A DNA stretch of 64,000 nt from Corallium rubrum (GCA_964035015.1 OZ036008.1:3075612-3139611); one strand, 5' to 3'; numbered from the stretch's first letter, positions 1 through 9,116 are shown. Notes: generated by a model from the sequence alone, not told the origin. Numbers and translations are program-made.

Positions 1-116
1 TGGTCTGGTCTGGCCTGGTCTGGTCTGGTCTGGTCTAGTCTAGTCTAGTCTAGTCTAGTCTAGTCTAGTCTGGTCTGGTCTGGTCTGGTCTGGTCTAGTC
101 TAGTCTAGTCTAGTCT
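1..116. repeat. pentanucleotide satellite (TGGTC/TAGTC)n
   Basis: Blocks of TGGTC alternate with blocks of TAGTC. They are followed at about 165-232 by CAGTA/CGGTA pentamers. The array is cut by the window start. The same three pentamers recur in the same order at 22084-22361, in another intron of the same gene. Confidence 0.9.
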
Positions 117-164
117 AGTAGCCTAGGTGTAGAGGGGAGGGCAGCGCAGAGCATGACATACAGT

Positions 165-232
165 ACAGTACAGTAAAGTACAGTACAGTACGGTACGGTA
201 CGGTACAGTTCAGTACAGTACAGTACAGCACA
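165..232. repeat. (CAGTA)n pentamer array
   Basis: Degenerate CAGTA/CGGTA units in the VPS53 intron upstream of the first exon. Positions 233-395 otherwise hold no recognised feature besides the splice acceptor. Confidence 0.85.
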
Positions 233-395
233 TACAGTCACTGCTCTCAACTGCAGTGTTTTGTTCTATATTCTTTTGTTTTATCCTGTCGTACCACACC
301 TCTCGCTGTCTGCATAATTATCGTTTATGACCTCATACTGTAACTTAAGGTAACTAACACTAAACATTACTGTATAAAATCTTTCCATATTCCAG

Positions 396-544
396 GTTCA
401 TTGGCAAAGCATCGAAGCTGTTGGTGATCAAAGTGCATATGTTACGGCTATAGCTTCGCACCTACAAAACCTTGTGCCAGTAGTCCGAGAATATTTAACA
501 TCAGTCAGAAAATATTTCACGCAATTTTGTGTGAAGTTTGCCAA
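396..544 (+). CDS. VPS53: VPS53 internal exon (KYFTQFC region)
   Basis: A 149-nt exon between a TTCCAG acceptor and a GTAAGT donor. It opens in phase 0 and ends with two bases of a split Asn codon that is completed at 21273. It encodes the helical stretch with SIEAVGDQSAYV and KYFTQFCVKFA, matching the VPS53 C-terminal domain. It is the last exon before the intron that holds the Polinton. Confidence 0.9.
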
Positions 545-565
545 GTAAGTACTAGCTGCATCTCG

Positions 566-787
566 TGTAACGATATCGTCTCTCTCCTCCGCAGAGGTTC
601 TTTATTTCAGAGATCGGAGATTCCGGGGATCGTCGGAGATATGTCGGAATTGGACATAAGCAGTGCGGGCACCCGTTTTGCCCGCACTAGTTATGTCCAG
701 CTGACGATTCCGACACATCTCCGACGATGCCCAAAACCTCCGATATCCGAAAGAACCTCTGCGGAGAAGAGAACGATATCGTCTTAG
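566..787. repeat. fold-back MITE, about 220 bp
   Basis: The two halves are imperfect reverse complements. The ends read AACGATATCGTC and GAACGATATCGTC (inverted), and TCCGCAGAGGTTC occurs on both arms. The loop is near 690. Its position directly after the VPS53 exon explains a spurious 86-codon frame here. Confidence 0.75.
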
Positions 788-814
788 GCTCTTCTAGACG
801 TAACTGTTGACTTA

Positions 815-1170
815 GGCCATGTTTACGTGAAGCGGAGTGTTCAAGTCAAATCTCCCGTGTCGTTTCTTCTTGTCGTGTTTACATCAAGAAGATTGAAAGT
901 TTTCGATCTGATCGAAACGAATGGCTGAAGTCAATCCACGCAGTGGAGTGGATTGACTTGAGATTCAAGCAAGGATCGACTTGAATGTCTCCAATCTGAT
1001 TCATGTAAACACGGTTTGACTTGAAAATGACTTGATAACGCATGAGTGAAGTTGGTGCGTGTCGTGCTAAATGGCAGACATAGAGGGAAGCACAGAAAAT
1101 AGTGTTCCAAACTCGGAAACAACGTTCCAAGTAGATCGGATTCTCCATGTAACCATGTGCCCCACACAAG
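815..1170. repeat. dispersed repeat, copy 1 (second copy 44150-44620)
   Basis: Shares long imperfect identity with 44150-44620 (for example GTGTTTACAT, AGAAGATTGAA, TGACTTGAGATT, GTAGATCG). The TGTTTACATG-type ends are found on several other elements in the window. The remaining stretch 1171-1652 shows nothing I can name. Confidence 0.6.
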
Positions 1171-1658
1171 AAAGAAAATGATTATTTTTTTGGTCCCTAG
1201 AGTAATCTAAACCGCGCCCCCGTTCTATATACAACGTTATTCAGATCATTTTCCCGTCTTCAGGACGACGTTAACTCCTGAAACGGCTAAACCTGTTAGT
1301 TGAGTTTGATTTCAAACTATGCGACAAAATCCTTTTAGAACTCTAAAGCTTTTGGATGTCGGAAAACATACTTTAAGTATTCAATACTACGTAAATCATT
1401 CGTGGTTTCTGCTAGATACTGAACTTTAGATTGCCATCGTCGTCCTAGGTTGCTTAAGCGGGTTTTGGCATTGATGTCATACAGGCTAAAAACCGAAATG
1501 AAATTGAAACATGTTTAGTTGTCCACTTTTCCCAACTGACTGAATTAATTGCTAATTTGCGATTCTAAATCAGCTCATGCAGTAATCGCTATAAACATAT
1601 ATAGTTAATTATGAGAATATGAGTTAAGGATAGTTAAGCTCCGTATTCGAGATTTTAA

Positions 1659-2166
1659 AGTAGTATAGAACATGAGGGTACGGGGACACTTTCCCCCCCC
1701 CCAACAAAAACAGCCCCAGATGATCAGATTTAACAGGGATGATCGCCCGAAACGGTGAGCTTTTTTTAAAAATTTTTAAAGTATAAGAAAAAGGGACGAA
1801 AAGAGACCCAAACCAAAAAAAAAAATTCTGGAATTCATCAAGAAAGGGTGTTTGAAAGGGGAAAAAAATTTTCGCGCCTCCAAAAACCCATTTTCGTCTG
1901 CTTATACTTCAAAAAGTGAAAAACGGTCCACCCCCTCCCAGACGCCTCTGCTGGGTTTGGTATGAAACACCCCAAAGCGATCAGGGTTGTGGTTTTAACA
2001 CACCTTACTTACTCCCCGGTTTCTGTTCAGATACTTTTGTCTTGTGTTGGTACACATGTTTTCCCACAGTTATACCACCAGATAGCAGTCCGAGGCATGG
2101 TATATATGGTGTGATCGTGGCCACAACCTTACCAACGTCACTTTTTAACAGTTTGTCTTTTTGTAA
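1659..2166. repeat. Polinton left terminal inverted repeat
   Basis: Reverse complement of 18375-18881 with only a few differences and short homopolymer-length changes. It begins AGTAGTATAG and holds a C-tract near 1691. The inner part (about 2028-2166) is an inverted copy of the 3' end of the right-hand terminal gene, so the left copy encodes only a headless fragment on the minus strand. Confidence 0.95.
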
Positions 2167-2182
2167 TCATGACAATTTTAAT

Positions 2183-2938
2183 ATGGAGGAGTTTGAACTT
2201 AAGCCATTAGACTTAAATCATGACCCGGACCCAAATCCTGAAAATGATCAGAATGAAACAGATTTTGGGGGTGTTGATGCTCCGGAAGACTTTTTGGAGC
2301 GTAATAGTGTCGGATCTGATGACGCTATTGATGGCCCCACTGTGAATAATGTGTCAGAAGATAGAACCGGGAGGATGAGAAGAAGAGCTGCATATCGGAA
2401 CTGTGAGGACTTTTTCACAAATGTTCTGGAACTGGAACCACAATGTGCAGATCCACTGTTTATTGATTATCTGATTGATAATAACATATTAGACATATCC
2501 AGGGAGTTTAGTGAGTCTGGTTTAGTTATCGATTATTCTGTGAAGTATCTGGGAGGTGAGTTTCAGACAATTGGACGGGCTTTAACCGAAGAGGAAGATG
2601 GTTTGTTAAGGGGTGGTATTAGAACTTATTATGATGAGTGGACTAAGGCTAACCTAAATAAGACATTGAGGAAAGCTGGAATTGTGACTGCCATTGGTTT
2701 AGGGGCGATTGCATTAGTAACTGGTCTGTCGGTAGGTCTAACCAGAAAGGGATCTGATATAGTTCATCAGGCTAGGAAATGGGAAAAGTTACATCCGTCA
2801 AAGGGAAGAGACACAATACCATGGACAGAAATACAGGCAGCTGGTGGGAAGGTAATTGTTTTCACTGGGGAGTATTTAATAGTGATTATGGCGGCTGGAT
2901 TACTCCTCTACCGTTACCCCACTAAGGGAAATAAGTGA
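2183..2938 (+). CDS. Polinton left-end membrane protein, function unknown
   Basis: A 251-aa protein not recognised as a known enzyme. The ATG at 2183 is preferred; the frame stays open upstream into the TIR only through non-ATG codons. Residues 1-65 are acidic and Asp/Asn-rich. An Arg-rich patch (MRRRAAYR) follows. Residues about 165-190 form a hydrophobic, Gly-rich membrane segment, and residues about 225-245 form a second one with a short basic tail. It is the only rightward gene at the left end and starts 17 bp inside the TIR boundary. A structural or virion-membrane role is possible but inferred only from the hydrophobic segments. Sequence between 2939 and 3010 is a short spacer. Confidence 0.7.
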   Translation: MEEFELKPLDLNHDPDPNPENDQNETDFGGVDAPEDFLERNSVGSDDAIDGPTVNNVSEDRTGRMRRRAAYRNCEDFFTNVLELEPQCADPLFIDYLIDNNILDISREFSESGLVIDYSVKYLGGEFQTIGRALTEEEDGLLRGGIRTYYDEWTKANLNKTLRKAGIVTAIGLGAIALVTGLSVGLTRKGSDIVHQARKWEKLHPSKGRDTIPWTEIQAAGGKVIVFTGEYLIVIMAAGLLLYRYPTKGNK

Positions 2939-3010
2939 GACCGGCCGGACCGTCTGTTTTTGGTCATTCTAGGGTATGTATTTTAGCGGAGTGGGAGACC
3001 CTGAGACCTT

Positions 3011-6000
3011 CTACGCATGCTCAGTCCCACGCGTGGGACTACACATGCGCAGTTGCCTTTGAGCGTTTAGGTGCCCGTACGCGTAGGAATTAATCCCATC
3101 TTCCAGCAGGTATCTCTTATCGTCGAAGCATGAGAGTGACACCTTATTTATCTCATAACTACCCAGATTATGTTTATCACTCCGGATTGTTTTCATTTTC
3201 TGAAACAATTGTTTTTTACCAAATAATGTGTCTTTGTAGTGTTTATGTTTGATCTGTTTTTCAGTGACACTCCTCTTAATTCCCTTGGCGGTTTTGTCAC
3301 CTGTTCCGTTGTCTTTCAGGTAAGAATACATCTTACTTCTGAGACCAACGAATTCGGTTATGGGAACGCCAGCCGCCTCGTCCTTCATCTTCCCAATAAC
3401 CTTTTTGTTCGACTTGTTGTGATAAGCTGAGCTTTCTGGATAGTTTGAGTTGTCAAAAATGTTTTTGTCATCCCAAAAGTCCTTATAAACGTCTTCCGCC
3501 TCAATCTCATATGTCAGGCTGTCCGTGTCTGTAAACAACAACTTAGCCCTACTTCCGTATTTCTTTAATACGTAGTTGTAATGGAAATCGTACATCAAGG
3601 TTTTCGACAGATCCAGAATACACATACCAACGTACGCCGATCGGTTTAACGTAAGAACTTCTTTAATTTTGTGAACGGCAACAAGGTTTTCGTTGAATAT
3701 TTTGGCAGACACAAAGGTTGGTTTGGAAGCCAGCCTCAACAGCTTTTCTTCACACGTGACCAACCGGACGTCGACACGCTTTCTCAGATTCTCCATTGTT
3801 TTACCGAAGACGCTGTTGTTCATTAACTTGAAGAAGTCCTTTTCGAAGTCATTCTTAGCGGTGGTTCTCTTCACCGTGTTGAAGTCGATGTACTGTTTCA
3901 GCCACCCCGACTGCTCAAACAACAAAACCCGGTGAACTTTTTTCACCTTTATTCCAAGCCTGACGTACAGCTGTAGGTTTCTATAGTGGACGACATACCT
4001 TTCCTTTCCCATCAGGTTGGTTACCAACTTACTGACACCACCAACGCTGACACCGAACTCCCCCCTAATCTCAGAACAATACTCCAACAACATATCTTCC
4101 CGTATTTCCGTCTTCTCAGGGGCTAACGGATAGTCGTTGTGTAGGTCGTGGAGTTTAGGAGGGTACTCAAGATCAACCTCAAGTATCATCCCAGTCCGAC
4201 TGTCATTCTCCGGAAGTTCCCAAGCTAGGTTTTTCAGATTAGACTCACCCATCCACCTGAATCCGCCAGTCGGAAGGCACTGACTCATAGCCCAACCATA
4301 CAGATTGTTGGCGTCCAGATACATTATATACTTCACAGCCTCATCCTCACTGTACCCTTCCATGTATGGGTTATTCGCCTTCCCATATCTGTTGGCTATG
4401 TAACTGACTCCACCTCTCAGTCCTTTCTCAATAAACTGAAACATATCAATGTCAGTCATCAGCTCCAGCTCGATCCCAGTCATCTTCAGCATAGCGTCCC
4501 ATGCCAACCCAGGTGAGGTGAAGTAGTGACAGGGGTCCAACCCATAGTACTGAACACAGGTCTTCCTAAAGTTCTCAAAGACGTCAGCTAACAACAACAC
4601 ATCCGATTTCAGGTACACGTCATGGTAGTCCCCCATTGTCCCCATTCCGAACTCTCTCCAAACCTTCAAAGCATGGGAATACTGTTCACCGGTTATCGGT
4701 TCGTCATTCAACACACTATAGAACTTATTCTTCGGAGGCAACTTTGTTTCCTCAAACCGATTGAAGCTATCCATGTAGTCATAAGGATAAACACCTTTTG
4801 CCCTCATAAGATACAATCGGTCACCGAATTCTTCAGCTGTGTATTTGAAGGCGTTCCCCGGGAGATTTCCCACCAACTTATCCAGGGAGCTACTCATAAA
4901 CTGAAAACTGTCCAGAAACACAAGGTTTTTACCTAACATGAAGGCCATGTACTTCTCCATATTATTTGGGATGACGTTAATCTCCTGTCCGAACTTTCCA
5001 ATCTCCCTCATGATGAGATGACTATCATAACCCCTCAAGTTGTGTAAGATGACTGGTATCTTATCAGTCATTCTGTGATTTCTGTTACAAAGCTGATGGG
5101 CCGATCCCCGGTATCTTCCGGTCACATGACAATGGTCCCGGACCCTAACGTCCCTATCCTCATACTTCAGACCACAGATGTGACACCCGTTGGCGTCTCT
5201 AAAGTCTGCCCTGTCGGAATCAGTCAGAACCATATCCTGGTTGAAGTGCTTTTTCCGGATACTCTTACAGTACTCCACCTCTTCCAGCATCTTTCCGATA
5301 AACTTGTTGACAGCACCAGGACCTCTGTACACCTGGACATCCTTACTATATCTATCGTCGTAACAACAGACAACCTTGTACCCATAACCACAATCAGTAT
5401 GTTTCTGATACTTCTCCATGTATGGTTTTTTCTCTTTCTTCTTTCGGTCTGACTCCGACACCTTCGGTCTGTTGACCTTTTCCGTGATCGCCTCGAAGTC
5501 AGCGTACACAACAAACGGAACGTTTAACTGTTTGTGAAAGTTACTATACTTCAACACGTTCTTACCGGGGTCAGGCATCCTAACAGCCTGTTTACCATTC
5601 ACACTGATACACACAACCTTATGCCTATCCAGAACCTCCGTTGAACTGAAACATTGGAGGCAGTAAACACAAAAGTGTTTTTTCCTCTTATGTTTTGTTT
5701 TGTTGTACATAAACCTGTCAAAGTCCCTGGTGAGGACGTAATGTCTGTTGTTTTCGTTGGTTATAATCAGGAGGTTCATGAGGTCGGTGAATCGTTCCTC
5801 TGATACGTAAACCGGAAAGGTTAACCCGTCCTCATAACCGAAAACGTTGATACGTATCTCATTCTGTTTCTCCACCCGGTTGTACTGTCTATGGCTCACA
5901 GGGAAGCTGATTCCACTGTAATCCAAGTCGTTAACATGGTCCCGGTACTTAGACACCCTTTGTGGGTGCTGTGAGACAGGAAACCTATGAGCCAGATGAC

Positions 6001-6595
6001 ACCACATAAAACACCTATCATCACTATTCTTAACATTGATCAACCCCTTCCGACTATTATTCAACTCCTTCGGGAGGTCGACGTATGACGAGCCTTCCAG
6101 AGGACTGTACACAGTCAGATTAACGTAGTGACCGTCTACTGACTCCACTGTCCAGCCAGATCCCTCGCTTATCCATCGGGCTATCCCAACCACCACCTCC
6201 TCATTCGCGACGTCAACGTCCTGACCAATCTCACCGTCGTTGATTATAGTCCTGATGTGGCTGTTAAAGTGAGCCGTCTTATAAGTTGTTCCTCCAAACA
6301 CCTCCTTCTCAAGCGTCACAACCAGCGTCTCAGCGAACTTCAACCCCCTCATCTGAACCAGCTCCCGACGTAGCAGCCGTACCACATCATTCCTGAGAGC
6401 GTTCACCTGTTCCAGCGGGTCCTGACTCACAACAGCACAGCTGAACGACTTAGTTTTACCCCTCAGGGCTCTGTCTAACTGATTTATGTCATAACCGATT
6501 ATTCTTCCGTGGAGACGGGGGTCTATATCATCAGGATAGTCAAACATATCAGGGTCTAAGTCGTCGTCCTGGTGGATCATGACGTTTGGGTCCAT
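3011..6595 (-). CDS. POLB: protein-primed family B DNA polymerase (Polinton PolB)
   Basis: A 1194-aa protein that copies the element's linear DNA using a terminal protein primer. Visible order: N-terminal region; a C2HC-type finger near residues 309-329; exonuclease motif I (YADFEAI, about 364-370); an inserted HNH/endonuclease VII-like cysteine cluster (CHICG ... RDHCHVTGRYRG, about 470-505); Exo II (HNLRGYDSHL); Exo III (YLKSDVLLLADV); then palm motifs DANNLYGWAMSQ (A), NNSVFGKTMEN (B) and FTDTDSLTYE (C). All catalytic acids are visible. The ATG at 6595 is chosen; it follows GTTATAACG and lies inside the 3' end of the upstream minus-strand gene. The C-terminus runs about 17 residues past the usual SYAYGH-type end. 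Confidence 0.96.
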   Translation of the reverse strand: MDPNVMIHQDDDLDPDMFDYPDDIDPRLHGRIIGYDINQLDRALRGKTKSFSCAVVSQDPLEQVNALRNDVVRLLRRELVQMRGLKFAETLVVTLEKEVFGGTTYKTAHFNSHIRTIINDGEIGQDVDVANEEVVVGIARWISEGSGWTVESVDGHYVNLTVYSPLEGSSYVDLPKELNNSRKGLINVKNSDDRCFMWCHLAHRFPVSQHPQRVSKYRDHVNDLDYSGISFPVSHRQYNRVEKQNEIRINVFGYEDGLTFPVYVSEERFTDLMNLLIITNENNRHYVLTRDFDRFMYNKTKHKRKKHFCVYCLQCFSSTEVLDRHKVVCISVNGKQAVRMPDPGKNVLKYSNFHKQLNVPFVVYADFEAITEKVNRPKVSESDRKKKEKKPYMEKYQKHTDCGYGYKVVCCYDDRYSKDVQVYRGPGAVNKFIGKMLEEVEYCKSIRKKHFNQDMVLTDSDRADFRDANGCHICGLKYEDRDVRVRDHCHVTGRYRGSAHQLCNRNHRMTDKIPVILHNLRGYDSHLIMREIGKFGQEINVIPNNMEKYMAFMLGKNLVFLDSFQFMSSSLDKLVGNLPGNAFKYTAEEFGDRLYLMRAKGVYPYDYMDSFNRFEETKLPPKNKFYSVLNDEPITGEQYSHALKVWREFGMGTMGDYHDVYLKSDVLLLADVFENFRKTCVQYYGLDPCHYFTSPGLAWDAMLKMTGIELELMTDIDMFQFIEKGLRGGVSYIANRYGKANNPYMEGYSEDEAVKYIMYLDANNLYGWAMSQCLPTGGFRWMGESNLKNLAWELPENDSRTGMILEVDLEYPPKLHDLHNDYPLAPEKTEIREDMLLEYCSEIRGEFGVSVGGVSKLVTNLMGKERYVVHYRNLQLYVRLGIKVKKVHRVLLFEQSGWLKQYIDFNTVKRTTAKNDFEKDFFKLMNNSVFGKTMENLRKRVDVRLVTCEEKLLRLASKPTFVSAKIFNENLVAVHKIKEVLTLNRSAYVGMCILDLSKTLMYDFHYNYVLKKYGSRAKLLFTDTDSLTYEIEAEDVYKDFWDDKNIFDNSNYPESSAYHNKSNKKVIGKMKDEAAGVPITEFVGLRSKMYSYLKDNGTGDKTAKGIKRSVTEKQIKHKHYKDTLFGKKQLFQKMKTIRSDKHNLGSYEINKVSLSCFDDKRYLLEDGINSYAYGHLNAQRQLRMCSPTRGTEHA

Positions 6596-7211
6596 CGTTA
6601 TAACAGAGGTGATCACATTCCGTTAGGTGTCGCTCCAACCACTCGGTGTAGAACCTGTCCGTGGTACGGTCCCAACCAAGTTCCTTATACACAATTCCGA
6701 ACAGATTGTCGTCAAACAGATCCTTCGTTTTCCCCTCCCTAAGATCCTTCAAACCACCCAGTAACCCAATCCCTCTTCTTGAACACAGTCTGATGATGTA
6801 ATAATTGTATCTGGACACATTACGACCTCTTATCAAACCCTTACTTCTCATCACCCGAAGAACCTCGGAGAAGTCGGCTAGGACAACGTCAACGGCTGTG
6901 TCCCTGACGACTCTGGTGAGTCTCTTCCTCATCCAACCACCCCTCGAATGCTCACTTCTACGACCGGCCGCCCGGTATCTCCCAACAACATATCCATACT
7001 TCGTATCACCACATCCTGGACAGGAATACATCTCAGTGCTCACCTTCACACGGAACCTAGAACAATCCTCACACCACAACTTCGTGCTACGTCTGGGTGG
7101 ATCCCAGGTTGGGGGTACTAACTCAACCCCCATCTGCTCACAGACCCATCCAACGCTTGAAAACGGTAAATCCTTCAGCCCCCTCGGTAAATCCGACCAG
7201 GAAACAGACAT
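6549..7211 (-). CDS. zinc-ribbon protein, VLTF3-like late transcription factor candidate
   Basis: A 220-aa protein. A zinc ribbon is visible as CEDC followed about 15 residues later by CPGC. An Arg-rich linker follows, then a helical C-terminal half with RYNYYIIRLCSRRG, an LKDLREGKTKDL stretch and YKELGWDR. That layout (N-terminal ribbon, then NY-rich segment, then D-x-x-x-x-E-L-G-W) resembles the poxvirus/NCLDV VLTF3-like late transcription factors that also occur in virophage and Polinton-like viruses. The match is by eye only. It is the first gene of the leftward block and overlaps the start of polB by 47 bp. Its ATG at 7211 directly follows GGTTATA. Alternative: another viral zinc-binding regulator. 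Confidence 0.6.
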   Translation of the reverse strand: MSVSWSDLPRGLKDLPFSSVGWVCEQMGVELVPPTWDPPRRSTKLWCEDCSRFRVKVSTEMYSCPGCGDTKYGYVVGRYRAAGRRSEHSRGGWMRKRLTRVVRDTAVDVVLADFSEVLRVMRSKGLIRGRNVSRYNYYIIRLCSRRGIGLLGGLKDLREGKTKDLFDDNLFGIVYKELGWDRTTDRFYTEWLERHLTECDHLCYNDGPKRHDPPGRRLRP

Positions 7212-7243
7212 TATAACCAAACCCTAACGAATTCCTTAACCCC

Positions 7244-7663
7244 CTACAAAGCAAACCTAGATACCAGATACCCACCAACCAGACCAACAGACCCAACGAA
7301 CAGGGTCTGATACTCTTTCATCTCACTCGATGGTTTGTAATAGTCAGTCAGCTCAGGCTCTGACTGGGAAAACCCAACGACCTCAGCCTGCCTCAGCCTA
7401 TCCTTCAACAGATCCAGAGCGTGATTCGTTGTGTTGATGTCAGCGTTGGCGTCAGACAGTTCCTGCCTAAGCCTCTGTATCCTATCCTTCTTACCCACCT
7501 CACTCTCATACCATTTCTCCTTCGCCCTGGCCAGCTGCTCAAGGGCGTGGTTGTGTCTCTTAATCTCAGCTTCATATCCGGTGTGGTTTAACTTTGAAAA
7601 CAGAAATCCGGCGCCCGCGAAGGCCAAGGCGTTAAACAGTCCACCAGCGACCACACTAGCCAT
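7244..7663 (-). CDS. coiled-coil protein with two terminal membrane segments
   Basis: A 139-aa protein. Residues 1-24 are Ala/Gly/Phe-rich and hydrophobic. Residues about 28-100 form a highly charged coiled coil (EIKRHNHALEQL, DRIQRLRQELSDAN). Residues 117-137 form a second hydrophobic segment ending SRFAL. This architecture is common among uncharacterised animal Polinton proteins, and a virion-membrane or scaffold role would fit but is unproven. ATG at 7663 follows TTATAT. It lies 32 bp upstream of the zinc-ribbon gene in the same leftward cluster. Confidence 0.75.
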   Translation of the reverse strand: MASVVAGGLFNALAFAGAGFLFSKLNHTGYEAEIKRHNHALEQLARAKEKWYESEVGKKDRIQRLRQELSDANADINTTNHALDLLKDRLRQAEVVGFSQSEPELTDYYKPSSEMKEYQTLFVGSVGLVGGYLVSRFAL

Positions 7664-7688
7664 ATATAATCACACATAACACACTCCG

Positions 7689-8078
7689 TCACAAAGATCC
7701 GATAATAGAACGGATGTTACGTCTTTCCCAATACGGAATTCTGATTAGGTAATGACCGTTGTCCTTGGCGTACTCGTCTTTCATCCGATCGTGTATCTTC
7801 TGTACCCTAAAACGTCTTTCTGCCTCTTCCCGAGTAAACTTACCAGACCAAGTGGAAGGGCTGAAATGTTGTTCACCATCATACTCAATCAGTAAGAAAG
7901 TACCATCGCTGAGAGGCTCCGCGAAGTCATACCTCAAAAGACCACCACCCAACCCCACTAACCCATCAAAAGTCTTCTCCCTGACCGCCTCAATCCCAAT
8001 AGCGCATAAGGCATCCCACACATTCCTTTCTCCTCTGGACATAGGGGGCAGCCAACGTGTCTCGACCTCCACGCTCAT
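7689..8078 (-). CDS. PD-(D/E)XK / Vsr-like nuclease domain protein
   Basis: A 129-aa single-domain protein. Core motifs are RYDF (candidate first acid, about residue 52), IEYDGEQHF (about 66-74) and, further on, HDRMKDEYAKDNG followed by LIRIPYW. The IExDGxQH signature is typical of very-short-patch-repair-like and related restriction-fold nucleases. It would cut or nick DNA, perhaps in resolving replication intermediates or in host competition; that role is inference. The ATG at 8078 is preferred over an in-frame GTG at 8087. It lies in the leftward cluster, 25 bp upstream of the coiled-coil gene. Confidence 0.7.
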   Translation of the reverse strand: MSVEVETRWLPPMSRGERNVWDALCAIGIEAVREKTFDGLVGLGGGLLRYDFAEPLSDGTFLLIEYDGEQHFSPSTWSGKFTREEAERRFRVQKIHDRMKDEYAKDNGHYLIRIPYWERRNIRSIIGSL

Positions 8079-8107
8079 AGTAACCACCGATACGGAACCC
8101 CCTTAGG

Positions 8108-8345
8108 CTACTTGGGCTTTGAAAAAGGGTCAACCGGCAGGTACCCCTTCGACTGGGCATATCCAACCACAACTGTACTAATTCCAACGGCTAGAGCCAG
8201 CCTAACAGTACCCTTTATAGACTCAGGAGTGCCCAAAGGTTCTTTCAGGATCCTTCCTCGAAGCCATGGAGACCGCCACAGCTCCACCCGTAATCAGGAG
8301 GGCGTCGTAGAGCTCGTTCATCAGTTCTTTTCGGTCGGCTGACAT
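8108..8345 (-). pseudogene. frameshifted small membrane-protein gene
   Basis: Starting at ATG 8345 (directly after GTGTATA) the frame reads MSADRKELMNELYDALL and a hydrophobic Gly/Ala/Val stretch, then meets a TGA at 8223-8225. From about 8260 down to a TAG at 8108 a neighbouring frame continues the same kind of protein: a second hydrophobic segment, YAQSKGYLP, and a PF-rich end. Together they would make a two-helix membrane protein of roughly 78 residues, a type seen in other animal Polintons. One base is gained or lost near 8242-8262. It could be a true null, a sequencing error, or programmed frameshifting; nothing decides between these here. Confidence 0.7.
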
Positions 8346-8363
8346 TATACACTAACACATATT

Positions 8364-8750
8364 TCACTCATCAAAGGTGTCTAAGACCGGGGAGGTCTGA
8401 ACGGGGTTCTGTGACTCGACAGTTCCTTCCATTACCTTCTCCTCATCAATGGTTTTCAGTCTCTGAACCTCCCTTTTCTCCTGCCTCATAGTGTAATAAA
8501 GTGAGGCCCCACCGATAACCAACCCAACGGTTCCGATTATGTAACCATAATAAGCTGATCGACCACCGCCAACTCCAGAACCAATCTCAGCCGCCAACCG
8601 CTCTCTGGCTTTTCTCTCCTTGGCTGCCTTTGATATCTGAGCCAGTCGTTTACCAGCCTCCACCCGTTTTGGGTCCTTGACTCTTTCCGTCTTGACCACT
8701 GATGTCACCTTAGGGACTTCCGAGGTTTTTTCAGGTACTACGTCAGCCAT
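8364..8750 (-). CDS. basic single-pass membrane protein (KDPKRVEAGKRLA type)
   Basis: A 128-aa protein. The N-terminal 60 residues are Lys/Arg-rich and carry DPKRVEAGKRLAQISK, a motif recurring in small Polinton proteins. Residues about 66-88 (YGYIIGTVGLVIGGASLYY) form one membrane helix. An acidic tail of about 38 residues follows. ATG at 8750 follows GTGTATAG. A DNA-binding or membrane-anchoring minor virion protein would fit the basic/TM layout, but no function is established. Confidence 0.7.
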   Translation of the reverse strand: MADVVPEKTSEVPKVTSVVKTERVKDPKRVEAGKRLAQISKAAKERKARERLAAEIGSGVGGGRSAYYGYIIGTVGLVIGGASLYYTMRQEKREVQRLKTIDEEKVMEGTVESQNPVQTSPVLDTFDE

Positions 8751-8762
8751 CTATACACTAAT

Positions 8763-9071
8763 CTATGTTTCATCTGTGAGGTCATCTGTTGGAATCTCTG
8801 AGGTCGTTTCTGGGGAATCTGTGAGACCGTCGGCTGGGATCTCTGGGAAGTCTGTGAGACCATCCGTAAGGATCTCTGAGGCTGCTTGTGGGAAGTCTGT
8901 GAGGTCATCGGCTGGGGTTTCTAAGACCGTCGGCCAGACAACAACAGACTCAGTCACGTAGTACTCTCCTCTACGGTTTCTTCTAACACAATGTCTCATC
9001 ACCCCGATAGCTCTTCTGAGTCCGTGGAAGACGGTCAGTATGGGTCGTCTAAGTCTCTTTGGAATCTTCAT
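8763..9071 (-). CDS. small protein with acidic LTD-type repeats
   Basis: A 102-aa protein, not recognised. The N-terminal 35 residues are strongly basic (KIPKRLRRP, RRNRRGEYY). The C-terminal half is acidic and built from imperfect repeats around P-x-D-x-LTD-F-P, mirrored in the DNA as short tandem repeats near 8770-8940. ATG at 9071 follows TTTTAT. It shares a 45-bp divergent promoter gap with the kinase gene at 9117. The basic head and acidic repeat tail suggest an adaptor rather than an enzyme. Confidence 0.55.
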   Translation of the reverse strand: MKIPKRLRRPILTVFHGLRRAIGVMRHCVRRNRRGEYYVTESVVVWPTVLETPADDLTDFPQAASEILTDGLTDFPEIPADGLTDSPETTSEIPTDDLTDET

Positions 9072-9116
9072 ATAAAATACAGGAGGTTTAAAGTCGTACC
9101 GTATACCTGAGGTATA
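9072..9116. promoter_or_regulatory. 45-bp divergent promoter region
   Basis: Lies between the start codons of the acidic-repeat gene (minus) and the kinase (plus). TATAAAAT-like sequence abuts the left gene and GGTATA abuts the right ATG, the same start-proximal TATA arrangement seen elsewhere in the element. Confidence 0.45.

Noticed and set aside
1916-2182. Upstream extension of the left Polinton gene
   Set aside because: The frame is open but starts on a non-ATG codon and runs through the TIR, where the sequence is a mirror of the other terminal gene. The ATG at 2183 is the sensible start.
6596-6616. Longer polB start
   Set aside because: The extra codons begin with GTG. The ATG at 6595 carries the start-proximal TATA motif.
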